Shown: positions 1-12,473 of the stretch, piece by piece | Position numbering within the stretch: position 1 is the stretch's first letter | Layout: the number at the start of each line of letters is the position of its first letter | Origin: Moniliophthora roreri | Lineage: Eukaryota; Basidiomycota; Agaricomycetes; Agaricales; Marasmiaceae | Direction of reading: 5' to 3' | Length of the DNA: 64,000 nt | Assembly (NCBI GenBank): GCA_001466705.2 | Contig: LATX02000089.1 | Coordinates: 186,001 to 250,000, forward strand | Made by a program: the position numbers and the translations under genes | The notes under the pieces: model-generated | The model's database searches: none | What the model was told of the DNA's origin: nothing | The model's input: the letters and a program-made list of their open reading frames with translations, nothing else

Positions 1-1401
1 GACCTCCAATCACTTCTGAAAGCCATTTAATACTCCATAGTACCTCCTTGAGCGGTAACTCGCTATATGTTTGACTGTAGTGTTGTGAATGCTTCGAAAA
101 ATGCGGAATTTTTGACAACGCGGTGAGTTTCTCACCGCTCGGCGTCATTTAGGCCCATTCACAGATTTCTTGCAACAAGCAGTGCTATGATACTTACTAA
201 GTATGTAGTGAGATGATACTGGAATGGTATGGCATCATTCTGTTGAGCCATAGGCCAGTGCTCAAGTACGAATTGAAGCAGCAAGCAGCGAGCGCCTACT
301 GAGCGCTTGAGACATCAGTCAGGAGGTGCAAGGTAATTCAGATTGTTCACGTTCATTCAGCTGCATGAAATGAAGAACGAGATTCAAAATTGAATGGTAC
401 ATAATACATGTGGATCATGTTCTCTTTACAAATTACTACTAATTGGAAGGGTGATAAGCACCGCTGTCAGGCACCCTAATAAAGGGCTGGGCGAGCGACA
501 TGGTTCCTAGGCGGACACAAACAGTGAGTCACCATAAATGCTATAATTGGGACAAAGTCTATGCTTCAAATCATTGAATATCAGTCGAGCGGGCGGGACC
601 AGGGAAACGGACACTGTTGAAATTTTGAGAGTAAGTTAATGCGAGAAATAAAAAGACGTCGTACCTCATACTATGTATTCCCGGGCTTCGGGTATCCATG
701 AAGTATATGGACCTATGTCACGGTAAACAGTTGAGGGTAAGGGGAAACATAGCACAAGACTTAGACTGATGTGGGAGGAAACACGAGGGAAATAGGAATG
801 CAATAAGGAACGACATACAGAAGTTCCCCAGACAGCCTTTTCCTCCCTCATAAAGGTCCCAGCATGACACAATATATCCCCAGTTCATCAATTGGTCTTC
901 CCTTCCGGATTCTAATGCCAATGGCTGATAGCAGGGGTGAAAAAGTTGGATTGAGTGGTAGGGCTATGCAGGAACAATATGATGGTAAAACAACGAGTAT
1001 GAGCCTGTATGTGTAAGATATGAGTAATAAAAGTTTCTTATTAGGAGTTGAGACTCACCTAAGCTTCCAGCTATGTGCGTTAAGGACGACGATGACGACC
1101 TCAGGTGACGATGAGGGCAACCAGAACGATGACGAAGGCCGTGTGAATGAGGGTTGACGCCGGTTGACGTGTTGACATGGCAGACTGGAGTCATTGAGGC
1201 CGGCAGCGAACTCCGACAGAAGGGCCATGTGGGACTTGATGGACTTGAGGGCTATGAGGGCAAAGATATTGAAAGATCTCTGGAAGTAAATCCAGAGATG
1301 TTGAAGAGCTTTGGGACCTGCACATTCTTCTCACAAATTAGCTGGCATGATCTACTCAGATCCTGCCCACCAATTTGTGGGAATACCCAGGAACCATAGG
1401 T
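1..1401. other. Left-edge sequence without a recognisable gene
   Basis: I find no convincing coding region here. Open frames are short and overlap on both strands. CpG dinucleotides are common up to about position 1240, for example the run of GACGA/GACG steps near 1085-1170, unlike the CpG-poor block that follows. The dispersed repeat starts at about 1402. Confidence 0.5.
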
Positions 1402-3327
1402 GCATTCTGAATCTTCTGTTGTGTAGGCCCTGTTTATAAGTAGCATCTTGTAGTCTTGCAAGTAACATATCTGTTGAGTAATACAATTTTTGATTTGCTT
1501 TTCTAACCTTCCTTAAGTCAATCGGAATTACTCAAATCGCAATGTAATCTTCAAACTCCAGACAGTCTGGAGTTCGAAAGTGTCATGATCTGGGATTGTC
1601 CCCATATTTCACATCACCTGCAAAAAGTATGTTACATTATAATATCCTTACAACAGGATTATAAAGGTTACAACATATGATAATAAATCCAGCTAGATTT
1701 TAAGTGTATTGTAGCCTAGTTGCAATATATTGAAATATTTTAACTGCCTTACAACCCCATTACAACTACATTACAACTGTCTGGAAGGATTATTTGACAT
1801 TATAGCCACATTACAACCACATTACAACCCACATAGAGTCATTACAACAAGTTAAAACCCCAGTACATGCACATTATAACACAATTTCAAATATAAGTAA
1901 AGTTCTTAGTGCAACAGCATATAAAAACCCATGCAACATGACAATGTAACAAGGCTTTATTATTAGATACACCTATTTATGTTTATAATGAAACTGATTT
2001 TTAATCAATAACTATTTACTGTCCAGTAGGGTTGTAATGTAGTTGTAACATTGTCTTTAGGTTGTAATGGCATTGCAACTTATCATAATTATTATGGGAC
2101 TTGTAATTATTATGGTATGTTACAACTACATTATAACTAGGTTACCATATCTGACTTGGCATATAACAGGGTTGCTAATGGTTATGGAATTCATAATGCA
2201 TTATGAGGGTTATAACCCTATTATAATGCTATGTACTTTTTGCAGGTGATCCTCACTTCCTTACAAGTTTCCTGTCTCTCACTCTCTCAATCTCATACTT
2301 GTTTCATATTCTAGTTACAGCCTAAAAGCCCCTAGTATTTAAAGACCATGTATCTACCTAGTTCCTTAGTTCCTCTCAACGACCCTTGTAACTGCGTCTT
2401 CAGCCCTTAGCAGAGGCCCAGACCCTTCACCGTCTCGCAGACCAGTCTGACCCTCACAGAAAGAAGTCTTTCCCACGATGAAACTTCCTTCTCCTCACCA
2501 TCACATTCTCATTCACCTCTGCTCCCTTCATTAAGCACAAAGTCATTTGAAGAGACCTTAAGATGTACACGTGCTAGAGGGTTAGTGCACCTGGGCCCAG
2601 TGCAGCATCTTTTCCTATCTGTTGCAGACTGCAATTTCTCTCGTGACATGAAGATCCCCAAGTCAAATATCTGATTCAAGCCAGTCATATATGTTTTCTG
2701 ATGTGTTTGGCTTTTCATGGTTGAAAAAAATTCTGTGCTTAATTTCTGTTTAAGCTAGCCTTGCAGTGTTTTGGATTATTAGAACGAGTGGGGGACATTT
2801 AGAGACTTTCATAGAACTGCAGATTTCAAGTTAGTCCGATTGGCTCAGGGATTTTAAGCCTGACAGCGTTTGATGGCAATATTATGCAGAGAGTAAGTTG
2901 AACAGAAATCAGCAGAATATGTATCACATGTATATCAAAATCCTGGCATCAAAAGTTTGGACTCTTGGGATAACACGCAATTTGAGCTTGACATAAAATG
3001 CTCTCAAGATTCCTACACGCATGGTTTTGCGTGTCTTTCTGGTGCCTTTCTGCAGGAATAGTAAAGCTCCTTTTGCTGATATCATTGGACCCACAACTGG
3101 CAGCTTTTGTGAGATGATTATCATTATGAATCAATTCTCTTTTTATTCAGGAAGATCTCTTGTTCTGTAGATCTTGGATCATGGGGTGCAGCTTACATGA
3201 CTGATGTCGTCAAATTGTTCCTTCGCCATCCAAGTCACTGTCGATAATCCACATCTTGCCATCAGGTCATTGCACTTCAAGGGCATAGGTCAACCTTTCC
3301 GCTATAAAGGTACCAGTTTTTTCCTCT
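1402..3327 (+). repeat. Dispersed repeat, copy 1 (interrupted, CpG-decayed)
   Basis: Positions 1402-1578 and 2466-3327 match 33936-34997 in the same order and orientation. Copy 1 has about 890 extra bases at 1579-2465, which include a terminal-inverted-repeat element. Both copies end with a TATAAAGG-like box (3303-3310 here) about 20 bases before the match stops at TTTTTTCCTC. Almost every CpG in copy 2 is TpG or CpA here, for example TCGCGAG against TTGCAAG. The nature of the repeat is unknown; it could be an LTR remnant or a duplicated promoter region. Confidence 0.75.
1613..2250. mobile_element. MITE-like element with 17-bp perfect inverted ends
   Basis: The ends ATCACCTGCAAAAAGTA (1613-1629) and its exact reverse complement (2234-2250) bound 638 bp of AT-rich sequence. 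The interior is full of TTACAAC / GTTGTAA and TTATAA words in both orientations and has no long coding frame. It lies in the stretch of repeat copy 1 that copy 2 lacks, as expected for an insertion. No target duplication could be fixed. It shares the CTGCAAAA core of its termini with the small element at 25390-25523. Confidence 0.65.
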
Positions 3328-3387
3328 GTTTCCCATCTTAACTGACACTCTACAACTACTCTACAGCCTGAAATCATCTTCTACATC

Positions 3388-4624
3388 ATGTTGCTTTATG
3401 ATTTTCTGTCATCTGATGTTCCCAATTTTGACAGACCTCCAGCAAATGTCTCCCCTCCTGCAGAACGAAAAGAGGGGACAACGAAAATATGGGCAGGTGA
3501 TTCTGGGCTCAATAAAGTTTTTCTGAGGACATCACAAGAACACTTCCTCAATACTGAACTCCTCGCCTTCCAGAAACTCATTCAGACAGATACTACTGTC
3601 TATGAGCATCTGGTTGGCTTTGAAAAAAATGATCTCTACCAGAAACTCCTGATAATTACACCTTCTGGTGAGGGTGACATTTCATAAGTCTCCCTACTGC
3701 TGAGTACCAAGTCTAATCTCACCCTTGGCCCGGGATTTAGAACATGTGTTGCCCAGATCTTTCTCCAGCCCATCTTCCACAGTATGAATAAATGGACAGA
3801 TTGGCATGAGCTTCAGTGGCCCACTCCTTATGACTTCGAATCCCTTAAGCTACAACTTTTCATGGAGAGCTTTACCAGTAGAAAGTACACTCATCCTGGT
3901 GACAACCCCTACATTACTGTCATCTTGGTGCCAGCAGATCCCAACACTCCAAGTTGTAAGCATTTTAATAACTCATCGGTTGATACTGCCCTAATGTGTG
4001 TTTTCTTGCATTTTTAGATCCTGGTGTCCATACGGACTTTCTTTTTGGATTCCTCCCTTTTTTTAAGTCCGTCAATGATAAGGCAGTGCAGGAAACCCCA
4101 AAGATTGTTGACACACTGAACAATTATGCAGAAGGCAGGTCACACATGTCATCACGAGGTGGCAAGGCAACTGCACAAAAGAGAGCAGAGCTAGCGAAGA
4201 TTAACTGGGACTCAGCCAAACATCACATCTACATGGCAGATTCCCAGTGTCAGATCATGATGTATTCTGAGGACGAAAGGAATATTGTGAAGACCATTGT
4301 TGTGGTTGAGCTCAAGGTATTGCCCCAGCCATTACTTGATCTAATTTACACTGATATGACGATTATTCAATAGTACTTCAATCACCTTGCACAGCTCGAG
4401 GTCTTTGCATGGAAGAGTATCGCCTTTTATGGACCCGATGCCACTTCACCTCATCTCAGAGGGCTCCAATCCATAATGCAGCAAGTCGTGTGGTACGGAC
4501 TCTGGTATGGGTCTCGTTATATCTATCTCACTGATTATGAGAACCATGTCATCATTGAACTTGATGATCTCGTCAAAGAGCTGGAGAAGAAAAAAGAGGA
4601 TAGGGATAGGGTTAAGATCACAAA
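3388..4624 (+). pseudogene. 5' part of a hypothetical gene split by the hAT insertion
   Basis: Exon-like segments run on the plus strand: 3388-3687 (ATG at 3388), a degraded piece around 3784-3954, 4017-4315, and 4376-4624. The last piece has a Lys/Glu-rich stretch just before the break. The frame runs into the hAT element at 4625 and resumes at 9588, so one reading frame was cut. I do not recognise the family. TATAAAGG at 3303 is a plausible promoter box. Stops at 3685 and 4371 may be intron boundaries or decay. Neighbouring sequence is CpG-poor, so this copy is probably dead. Confidence 0.55.
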
Positions 4625-4647
4625 TAGAGCTCGTTACTGTACCCATA

Positions 4648-5925
4648 ACTCACTGTACATACAGGTCTGTATAGATGGGTCCGTAACCATACCATCATGC
4701 GAAATTTACTTGAGGATACAGTATAGTTTACTGGTTTGTTGTAAACCATATGGACTGTACTGTCAGACAGGTTTACAACCATAATATGGTCACATCTTGA
4801 GTTCATCGATTTGGCCAGATTTAGTCCTAATCTCTCACAACTCAACAGTTTTTGAACTGCATGGCCATGCTCCACAATGCTTTGTCCAAACGTTGTTGTG
4901 CCAACCACCACCACCAGCCCCCATGAACACCTGTTTGAAGTGTCTTTGCATCTCTTGCAGCTTTATATATATTCTCATCATCAAGTTTGTACAAGACATA
5001 ACAAAGGAATATATACCACTTGCTCTTTTAACTCTCAATGCCCGACATTCACAACCTGAGTGCTAGCCCCAAGACTCGAGTAACATGGCAAATCATATAG
5101 CCAATTTGTCAAGGATTTTCTCTCTTCCAGTGGTTCAGAGTATTCCCCAGTGCCTGAAGGGTGTCTCTATAAAGGATGGTCCAGTGCAGGCTGTTTTTTG
5201 CAGTCTCCTCCCAGCGCTATGGTGCCGGCACCTAGAGATCTTGAAAGACTTCGAAGTACGTTGTCTCCTTTCTCTGATTATCAATAGAACTGACTCTGTT
5301 CACAGACATGCATTCCTTGCACCCTCTTGATCATCAAAGCATTGCCATCTCACCACTTTGGTGGATGTTTTTCATGCTCAATGTCTTTCTAACACCATCT
5401 CTTCTTGCTGTGTTAGGTGTCTATTCTGTCTTAGGAAGGCTTGATGTGCATGGATCTTCTCAAGTTGTTGCACTTGGTGTCACTTCTTTGGCCATTTTCT
5501 TCAGTGTTATGGCCATTCTGCTTAGTAAGTAAGGCCGAGCTTTCAAAGTATGTATTACTAACCTTCTCCCTTCAGCTTCAGCAGTCTACCCCTGCTTTAC
5601 CGGTTGCCAAGCATTGGCAGCCCAATGTATAGGACAACGTTACCAGCGCACCCATGCTGCTCTGCTTTCGCAATGTCGCCTTCGTTGGGCAGCATCTGAT
5701 GGAGTCCACACAGTCTTCATTTGTGGTTTTGGACAGACTTTGCCCATATGTGTGTACATATTCTTCATGAAGTTTTGAAGGTCTATTACTGATTCTATTG
5801 CAGTTATCATGAATTATACTACTCTTTCTGATGTCATTCAGCTCTTACAGGCCCGAAATCATATTCCAAAGTCTCCTGCTGCTATGCACTTTGCCTTCTA
5901 CACAACCAGTTGGTCACCAAAGTGA
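4648..5925 (+). other. 5' part of the hAT element, no assigned gene
   Basis: Sub-terminal GTACTGT / ACAGT repeats occupy about 4650-4790. Several short plus-strand frames follow, such as 5085-5330 and 5308-5532. They could be leading exons of the transposase or a second element gene, but I cannot connect them or recognise a domain. Confidence 0.4.
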
Positions 5926-8900
5926 TTGGAATTGAATAATTGCCTTGCCAGAAATGGCATAGGTGATCTCTCTCACATTCAGTTCTGTGTTCTGTTACTA
6001 GGTGGAGCCAAGGAAGTTGTGCCTACTGCAGCAAGCTCAAAGCCTACATGCTCAGTTAACCTGAGCCATATGAAGGCAATCTTGGAAGCAGAGCATTATA
6101 CTGATGAAGAAGGCCCATCGAAACCAAAGCGACATCATGGTGGTGGTGGTCATTGTGATGGTAGTAAAAGAAAGGAAAGACAGAAGGCTGATTCTGACAG
6201 TGATAGCAACTTCACTGGTAGTGCCTTGGAGGTTACTTCTGATGACGATGAAACAGACTCGGGAGTCAAGAAGATTAGTAACGAGGAGGTATGATGATAT
6301 TTCTTGTCTATAGTACTTGCAACTGATTCCCATTCTCCAGCTTGCTGCATCCCTCCCCTCAAAAACCCTTTTGAAGAGCTCAAAACGCCAACAACAGACC
6401 AGCAAGCCACCAAAAAAGAAACATAAGACAGCTGAGAAACAGACCAATATGCCATCATCCTCAGCTACATTTCCCACACTTTCCACACCATCCTTGTCTC
6501 TCACCAGTGTGCGTCTCTCAATCTTTCGTATCACGATTCATGCTAATCACCCTTATCTACAGGCACCCTCAGTTCAGAGTGTTGCCTCCAGCACTCAGCC
6601 AACTCAGGCAAGGGTGGTATGTCTTTATTCTTATGTACACTACCCATGCTAACTGTTCTTACAGCCTCAAAGGAAAAATGCAATTTATTATTTCTTTCAG
6701 GATGTTGACACTGACACCAATAGCTCCAAGGAAGAAGGCGCCAAGTACTACAAGTGTTATTTGGGGAATCACAAGGTCTTCAAGATCACAAGGTCGATGT
6801 GTGGGTCTCTAAATGGTAAGGACTAATTTTATGAACAACAGTTGACATATTAATCACTATTGCTTAAGGTCTAATCAGTCACCTCAAATCTCACTTCCCT
6901 GCCCATCATTGTTTGTATGAGGGTCTTCAAACCTGAGGATCACCACCAAATGAGGATGAAATCAAGTTTGCAAATGGTACAGCAACTCTGGACAATGCCA
7001 TCTCTGAGAAATACCTTGAGCTTCTCAAGCATCAAGACAATAATATCAGGAATATAATGCTAAAACAGCAGGCAACTTCTCAGGTGCATGCTACAGTTTG
7101 TTCAACAAGTGTGACTTAATTCTTAACGTGAGTGATCTAGGAACCTTGGGATCAAAATCATTTTGAGGAACTGCTTGCGAAATGGGTTGCGGCTTGTGAC
7201 CAGCCCTTCACTGCTGTCACTGAGCAGGAATTCTGGGATCTGCTACAGTACACTCACCATCATGCTGGCACAGCTCTCCACATACCTGGAGAGAAAGCGA
7301 TTCAATGGCACATAATGCAAATGGGCCAAGACTTAGCAGCCAAGATGAAGGAGATGTTCAAGGTATTTTATTCAGCATAGTCACATTCATGCTCTTATGT
7401 TAATTATAGGAAAATAAATCCAATTTCTCTTTATCTCTTGATGCATGGACATCCAGTAATGGATACACATTCATTGCTCTTGTAATTCACTACATTGGCA
7501 ATGATGGAAAGCTTGGTAACTGTCATTTTACTGTCTGAAAAGCATTATACTCACTTTTCTTCCAGAAGAATGCCTAATTGACTTTTTGGAGCTCATTGGC
7601 GAGCACTCGGGTGAGAATATGTGCAAGGTGGTCTGGAATGCTGTAGAGAAGTATGGACTTCTTGGCTGGGTATGTTAGTTATTCAATCTTTGATTCTCAG
7701 TCTCAAGACTATTATTTCAGATTGTGGCTTTTGTTATGGACAATGCAACAAACAATGACACACTTGTTGAAGCATTTGCTCAGAGATGCCATGAAGCCAG
7801 TGTTGACTTTTCTGTCTGTGATGCTTGCATGAGGTGCTTACCCCACACTGTTCACCTTGCTGCACTTCAGGTATGTTCTTATGTTCTATCTACACATCAA
7901 GGTTTGTCTATTAGCTCATATTGACTATCTAGTTTCTTCAGAGTGTTGGTGCTCTGTCGAAGGATGAGAACGATAATGCCTGAAACCAAAGCAAGGCTTC
8001 ATATCAAGACTCTGTGGCAGAGCCAGTCACTCATGAACAGGATGACCAAGCCGTGTTCCTTGAAAATGATGCTGGGGATGACCCTGATGATTGGGATATG
8101 AGCACAGGAGTTAGCCATGCAATTTTTAAAGTTTGTCCATGTGTTGTATTTGCTTGTTGTGTCCACTAATTCTATATTTCAAGCTTTGTAAAGTAGTCAA
8201 GCATGTTCGCTCTAGTCCTCAGTGCCACCAGGCATGGAAACGCGAAGTTGAAGCAGCTGACCATGAGGTCAATGAGAAGCTCAAGGAAGTGCAGCTTATG
8301 CTTATCCTTGACGTCAAAACTCGGTGGTCTTCAACACATCAGATGCTTTGTAAGTTGATTTTATCTACTATGTATATGGTATTCTCAATATTCTGTCATT
8401 AGGCCATGCTATTGACTACTGACTTGCCATCAACAGCTATGTTGCCAAGGACTGGGATCTGCGACAGTTTGAGCTTATGACCTCTGAGTGGGAAGCACTA
8501 GAAGGAATCTTTCAATGGTTGAAGGCATTCTGTTCAGCAACTACTCAAATGTCAACAACTCAAAAACCTATGCTTTTCACAACATATGCTGTGTTCTGAG
8601 GGTTGCAAGATGAATTGAAGGCTACTATTGCCAGTCTTCCTGCTAACATTGATGATCAACTCAAACTTGGTCTTGTTGCAGCTCATCGTAAATTAAGTGA
8701 CTACTATTATAAGTTTAATTCATCAATGTACTACACTTGGGCCTCACGTATGTTGCAAGTCTCTCTCTGCCTACTCTACTGACATCTCAAACAGTCCTGG
8801 ACCCCTGGATATCATATGAAGGTCTACTGGCTGACTTCACTGATGACACTGACCTCAAAGCATACCTTGAAGCTGCCAAGAGGGCTCTTCATGAGTGCTG

Positions 8901-9403
8901 GCACACCAAGTATGCTCCTCTCAATTTCCAAAAGGGCAGTGGTCAGTCTTCACAGGATACGTCATCACAGTCAGATTCCGTCAGTTGCTCACCCTCAAAG
9001 ATTGACTTTATGTCACGCTATTCAAAACAATGTGATCCCACAAACTCTCCAGAATGAGCTTGATGAGTATTTCAGGATCACAACTTTCCTGGAACCATTT
9101 GACACCTGTGATCCACTTCAGTGGTGGTACAGCCATTACAACCAGTTTCCTACCCTCTACTGCATGGCTCAGGACATTCTGGCTATTCCAGATATGGCCT
9201 CTTATATTTTTCAGAAGCATGTTTTGATTCAAATTACAGGCTCAGCTGTTGCTGTCAAATGTATCTTCTCAGGTGGATGTGACACAATTGCTCTTTGCCA
9301 GGCCAGTTTGAAGCCTGAGACAATTTGTACCCTGATGTTTGTGAAAGCAAGGCTTAGGTTGGCTCGACATGCAGTTATTGAGATTCTGGGCAATAATGAC
9401 TAG
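5926..9403 (+). pseudogene. hAT transposase, multi-exon, decayed
   Basis: Exon-like blocks separated by introns of about 50 bp run along the plus strand. They include a Ser/Lys-rich acidic N-terminal region (5930-6640), a BED-like region with CYLGNH...SHLKSHFPAHH (about 6730-6920), the catalytic-core block with SLSLDAWTSSNGYTFIAL (about 7425-7480), a block with FVMDNATNND and MRCLPHTVHLAAL (7720-7870), and the C-terminal dimerisation region GSAVAV..IFSGG (about 9239-9285) ending at 9403. In-frame stops, a frameshift near 9040 and a damaged donor before the last block show it is inactive. In the C-terminal block the usual Glu-Arg and Arg residues are Lys, Cys and Gln, each explained by loss of a CpG. 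Confidence 0.75.
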
Positions 9404-9587
9404 GTACTCAGTTTACAATGTACCTTGCCTACTGTATATACAGTTGACAGTATGGCTATGACTCCGTAACTGTACTGTCAACACTTTCCCAACCCTCCTG
9501 TATAGTATGGGTACAGGTTTTCCCATACACCTTACGACCCATAAGATTTACAACCGTACCCATATATGGGTACAGTAATGAGCCCTA

Positions 9588-9945
9588 ATTACAAATTTGA
9601 AATGGTATAAGGTTAAAAAAGAGGATGGAAGGTGGCTGTTGGCATGGACAATCTATAGGGCAGGCAAGGACATAAGGGACAACTTCAGGAAACATTACCT
9701 GGAAGACCTTAACAGGCTGGCCTCTAACTCTAGGCATCCATCTCATTGTCATAGCATCTATGTATTAACTTGTACCTGGCAATTCTATATGTTCACACCT
9801 TTGCATCATTCAATTGCAGATCGGTTTAGCCCACCATTAATTCTGGCAATCCTTGATGTCTGATCAAACTTTATGTGAAGCTTCTATGACTGACCTCTGA
9901 CTGGCATTTCTGCCCATACAAATAATGAATACAGAGAGGAAGTGA
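9588..9945 (+). pseudogene. 3' part of the hypothetical gene after the hAT insertion
   Basis: Directly after the TIR, the frame continues as ITNLKWYKVKKEDGRWLLAW and then a charged stretch to about 9733. The residues ITN are repeated on both sides of the hAT element because the 8-bp target duplication encodes them. Removing the transposon and one duplicate joins the two halves in frame. The 3' end of the gene is unclear; the region ends at the copia target site AGTGA (9941-9945). Confidence 0.6.
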
Positions 9946-10478
9946 TGTTGAAACGATGTGAAGTCATCACATGACTATCATGTGATCATGAACAGATATC
10001 CATGTCCATAGATCTCAAGATCCTAGAAGCAGTTTGACTCAGTTCAAGTCAACTAGGAGAACAATAAAGAAGCTATACTTAGCACAATAAGATAGCTATT
10101 CTTAGATCCTATTGTCCTAGACAATAGACCATCCAAGTGCACAGCTTGCCTTATACAGAACTACCTATATCTGGTAGATTCAGGCTGTGGTCTCCCCAGC
10201 TCATCATCCAAGTCATTTACAACAATAAGATCTATACTTAGATACTTATTGTTTACTATACTTAGATATCCATTGTTCGATATATCTAATGGGATTAGGC
10301 ATCTACAGAAGTAAACACTGAAATAGTATATAAGGACACTTGTATGAGGCTTAATCCTCAAGCAGTTCCTCTCCTTCCTGTACTCTTTGGTACACACAGA
10401 GAATCTACTCTCTTATCTGCACATCGTCACAAGCGACTAGCAAGTCATATATAGGGATAACCACTCTGTATCACAATG
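9946..10478 (+). repeat. copia 5' LTR, first segment
   Basis: Begins TGTTGAAACG and matches the 3' LTR from 26322. It is cut after CACAATG at 10478 by the gypsy insertion and resumes at 18118. A TATATAAG box lies at about 10327-10334. Confidence 0.92.
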
Positions 10479-11098
10479 TGTTACAGTCACACACAAACAG
10501 ACAATCTTTTTCCCTATTATTCCCTGCTTTGACACTTTAGCGCTCTCAAGCGTTAGTTTTCTTTTTCTACCTATGCTTCCCATTGACATCTGGACACATC
10601 CACATTCCCAGTCCTCTTTTCCGACCTTATGCTTATCTCAGTATTTAAGATGTCATCACTATGTCATTAACGACATCAGTATGATATCACTATTCTATTC
10701 ATTTCTTTCACTTTCTATTTATGATGCGATGTCATTTCTGACGTCACTTATTGTATCATTATATTTATTTTTACTTCCTCAACATCATTTCTGATGTCAT
10801 GTTCCTATTCACTATGTCATCAAAGGTACACTCTATTTACTAAACAAATGATGTCGACCTTGCAGTTTGTATGCAAAGTAGTAACTACAATTGTTGTATA
10901 AGTAGATAGTTTACAGGTCTAAGCTACTTCAGCTTGACCTGGTTAATCCTTTGGAACTCTTGCTCATAACGACCGATCTCTCAGAACTTTAGCAAAAGCT
11001 AGAGAATTCGAACTCGAACTTGTCCTTTTAGTCGACTTAGCGCCGCTATGTCATAGTGGTTGTTGAGTTGTTGTCGTTGCTGCACAAGTAACGTAACA
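10479..11098 (+). repeat. gypsy 5' LTR
   Basis: It is 620 bp long and begins TG and ends CA. A TATAAG box at 10897-10902 puts the likely transcript start near 10929. Bases 10929-10940 (TCAGCTTGACCT) are the exact reverse complement of the putative primer-binding site at 11101-11112. Confidence 0.93.
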
Positions 11099-11100
11099 AA

Positions 11101-11112
11101 AGGTCAAGCTGA
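11101..11112 (+). promoter_or_regulatory. Putative self-priming primer-binding site of the gypsy element
   Basis: AGGTCAAGCTGA, two bases after the 5' LTR, pairs perfectly over 12 bases with LTR positions 10929-10940, about 30 bases downstream of the TATA box. Tf1/sushi-type elements prime reverse transcription with the 5' end of their own mRNA through such a pairing of about 11 bases. I looked for no tRNA match beyond this. Confidence 0.65.
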
Positions 11113-11397
11113 TCGTTGCTGACCTACCCAGGTTTAGGCACCACCGCTTATCAAAACACGACTCCCCCGAGGGCTCCCTTTACGGCAGCCAAAGAATCCG
11201 ATCTCAACGATCAACTTGAAGTAGCTGAACAGCTGCTGAACCCCGATCCCGAACGAACCCCGCACTGAATTACTCGTAGCCAGCGGAGAGGAGCAGTCGA
11301 AAGTCTCCAACAAGAAAGAACAGAACCCGAAGCTAAGTCTTCCAAACCAGATCCATTTGACGAATATTGGAATTTATTCCATACCCCGACCCCAGAA

Positions 11398-12457
11398 ATG
11401 ATGACTCCTAGTGGAAGCACAGCAGCTGCTTCAGATGTCAAACCAAAGATAGAACTTGATGACACCGACGAACAATGGGCCTGGACTATTTCCACGGCCA
11501 TACTCCAGACAATCAATGACAAGAAAGACGAAGCTAGCAAGGGACCGACGCCGGATCCCTTCTTAGGCAAACAATTGGACACCCGCCGCTTCCTTCTCGA
11601 CCTCAAGCTTTACTTCGCAATGAACCCGGTCAAGGCGAACACCGACGAAAAGAAGAAGATGCTTCTCTTGTCCCTGGTCAAGGGAAACACCAGTGAATGG
11701 AAGCAAAGGGAGACGATGAAGTTATTTCCTGAAGACGACGACCCTGAAGAAAAGAAGAAGGCTGCCGAAGAAACATAGAGTAGTTTCAAGCAGAGATTCC
11801 GGAATGAATGGCAACCCGTCAACGTTGTCAGAGAAGCACAGGCAAAGATCGAGCAGATCAGGATGACGGATAGAGCCGACGAATACGTTAACCAATTCCA
11901 CCTCATTGCAATGGACACCAAATACGACGATGAAGCCCTTATGAGATTCTTTAGGGAAGGACTCCCAGAGTCCCTACAGAACAAGATCATGCTCCGAACG
12001 GATGGAGAACCTGAGACATTGGACAAATGGTACAAGCTGGCGATCATGTACGACAACCAGTATAAACTGGTTATGGCCAATAGGAAAAAGAGAGAACCGA
12101 TCAAGCCGAAGATCGTTCGGAAGGAGAAAGAAGTTACAGTCGGATGACTCCTGTCCGAATCTGATAGGAAGGATTATATGGTTGCAGAGAAGTGTTTCCG
12201 TTGTGCGAAGACTGGTCACGTCTCATGAGATTGTCCCACCAAAGGACAAGCACAACAAACCCCGCCACCCAAATACAAACCTAAGAAGCTTTCACCACGA
12301 GAAGCTTTCACGAAGATCAGGGTGCTTATTGCCGAGCAAGGAGAAGGAGAACAAGAGGAGATCTTTGATCTCATGGGATCAGAGGGTTTTTGAAAAGGTG
12401 GAAGAGGCTGACGCTCTTACCACCTGCAATTACGATCTCGAACATTGTATTAGCTAA
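11398..12457 (+). pseudogene. gypsy gag (capsid and zinc knuckle), interrupted
   Basis: Frame 1 encodes an acidic N-terminus, a capsid-like region with FLGKQLDTRRFLLDLKLYF and, further on, YVNQFHLIAMDTKYDDEALM, then a basic linker and a CCHC knuckle (CFRCAKTGHVS.DC, about 12196-12236). Stops are TAG at 11776 and TGA at 12145, 12226 and 12391. The TGA at 12226 sits where the knuckle normally has Arg before Asp-Cys, as a CGA to TGA change would give. The start may lie upstream of 11398, because similar coding extends back to about 11280. Confidence 0.8.
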
Positions 12458-12473
12458 GTTAAATTGAAACTCT

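Larger units (their letters stand above)
4625..9587 (+). mobile_element. hAT-superfamily DNA transposon with TIRs and 8-bp target duplication
   Basis: The 23-bp ends 4625-4647 (TAGAGCTCGTTACTGTACCC...) and 9565-9587 are inverted repeats with two mismatches, both transitions. Flanking 8-mers are ATCACAAA (4617-4624) and ATTACAAA (9588-9595), one transition apart. An 8-bp duplication is the hallmark of hAT elements. The sub-terminal regions are rich in GTACTGT / ACAGTAC words. The interior encodes a decayed transposase with the hAT C-terminal dimerisation block. Confidence 0.85.

Noticed and set aside
964..1461. Overlapping frames on both strands at 1.0-1.4 kb as genes
   Set aside because: They are short and share the same bases on opposite strands, and no motif or splice pattern supports them.
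1402..3327. Solo LTR of another retrotransposon
   Set aside because: The repeat starts with TG, but no CA end, target duplication or internal region could be found in either copy.
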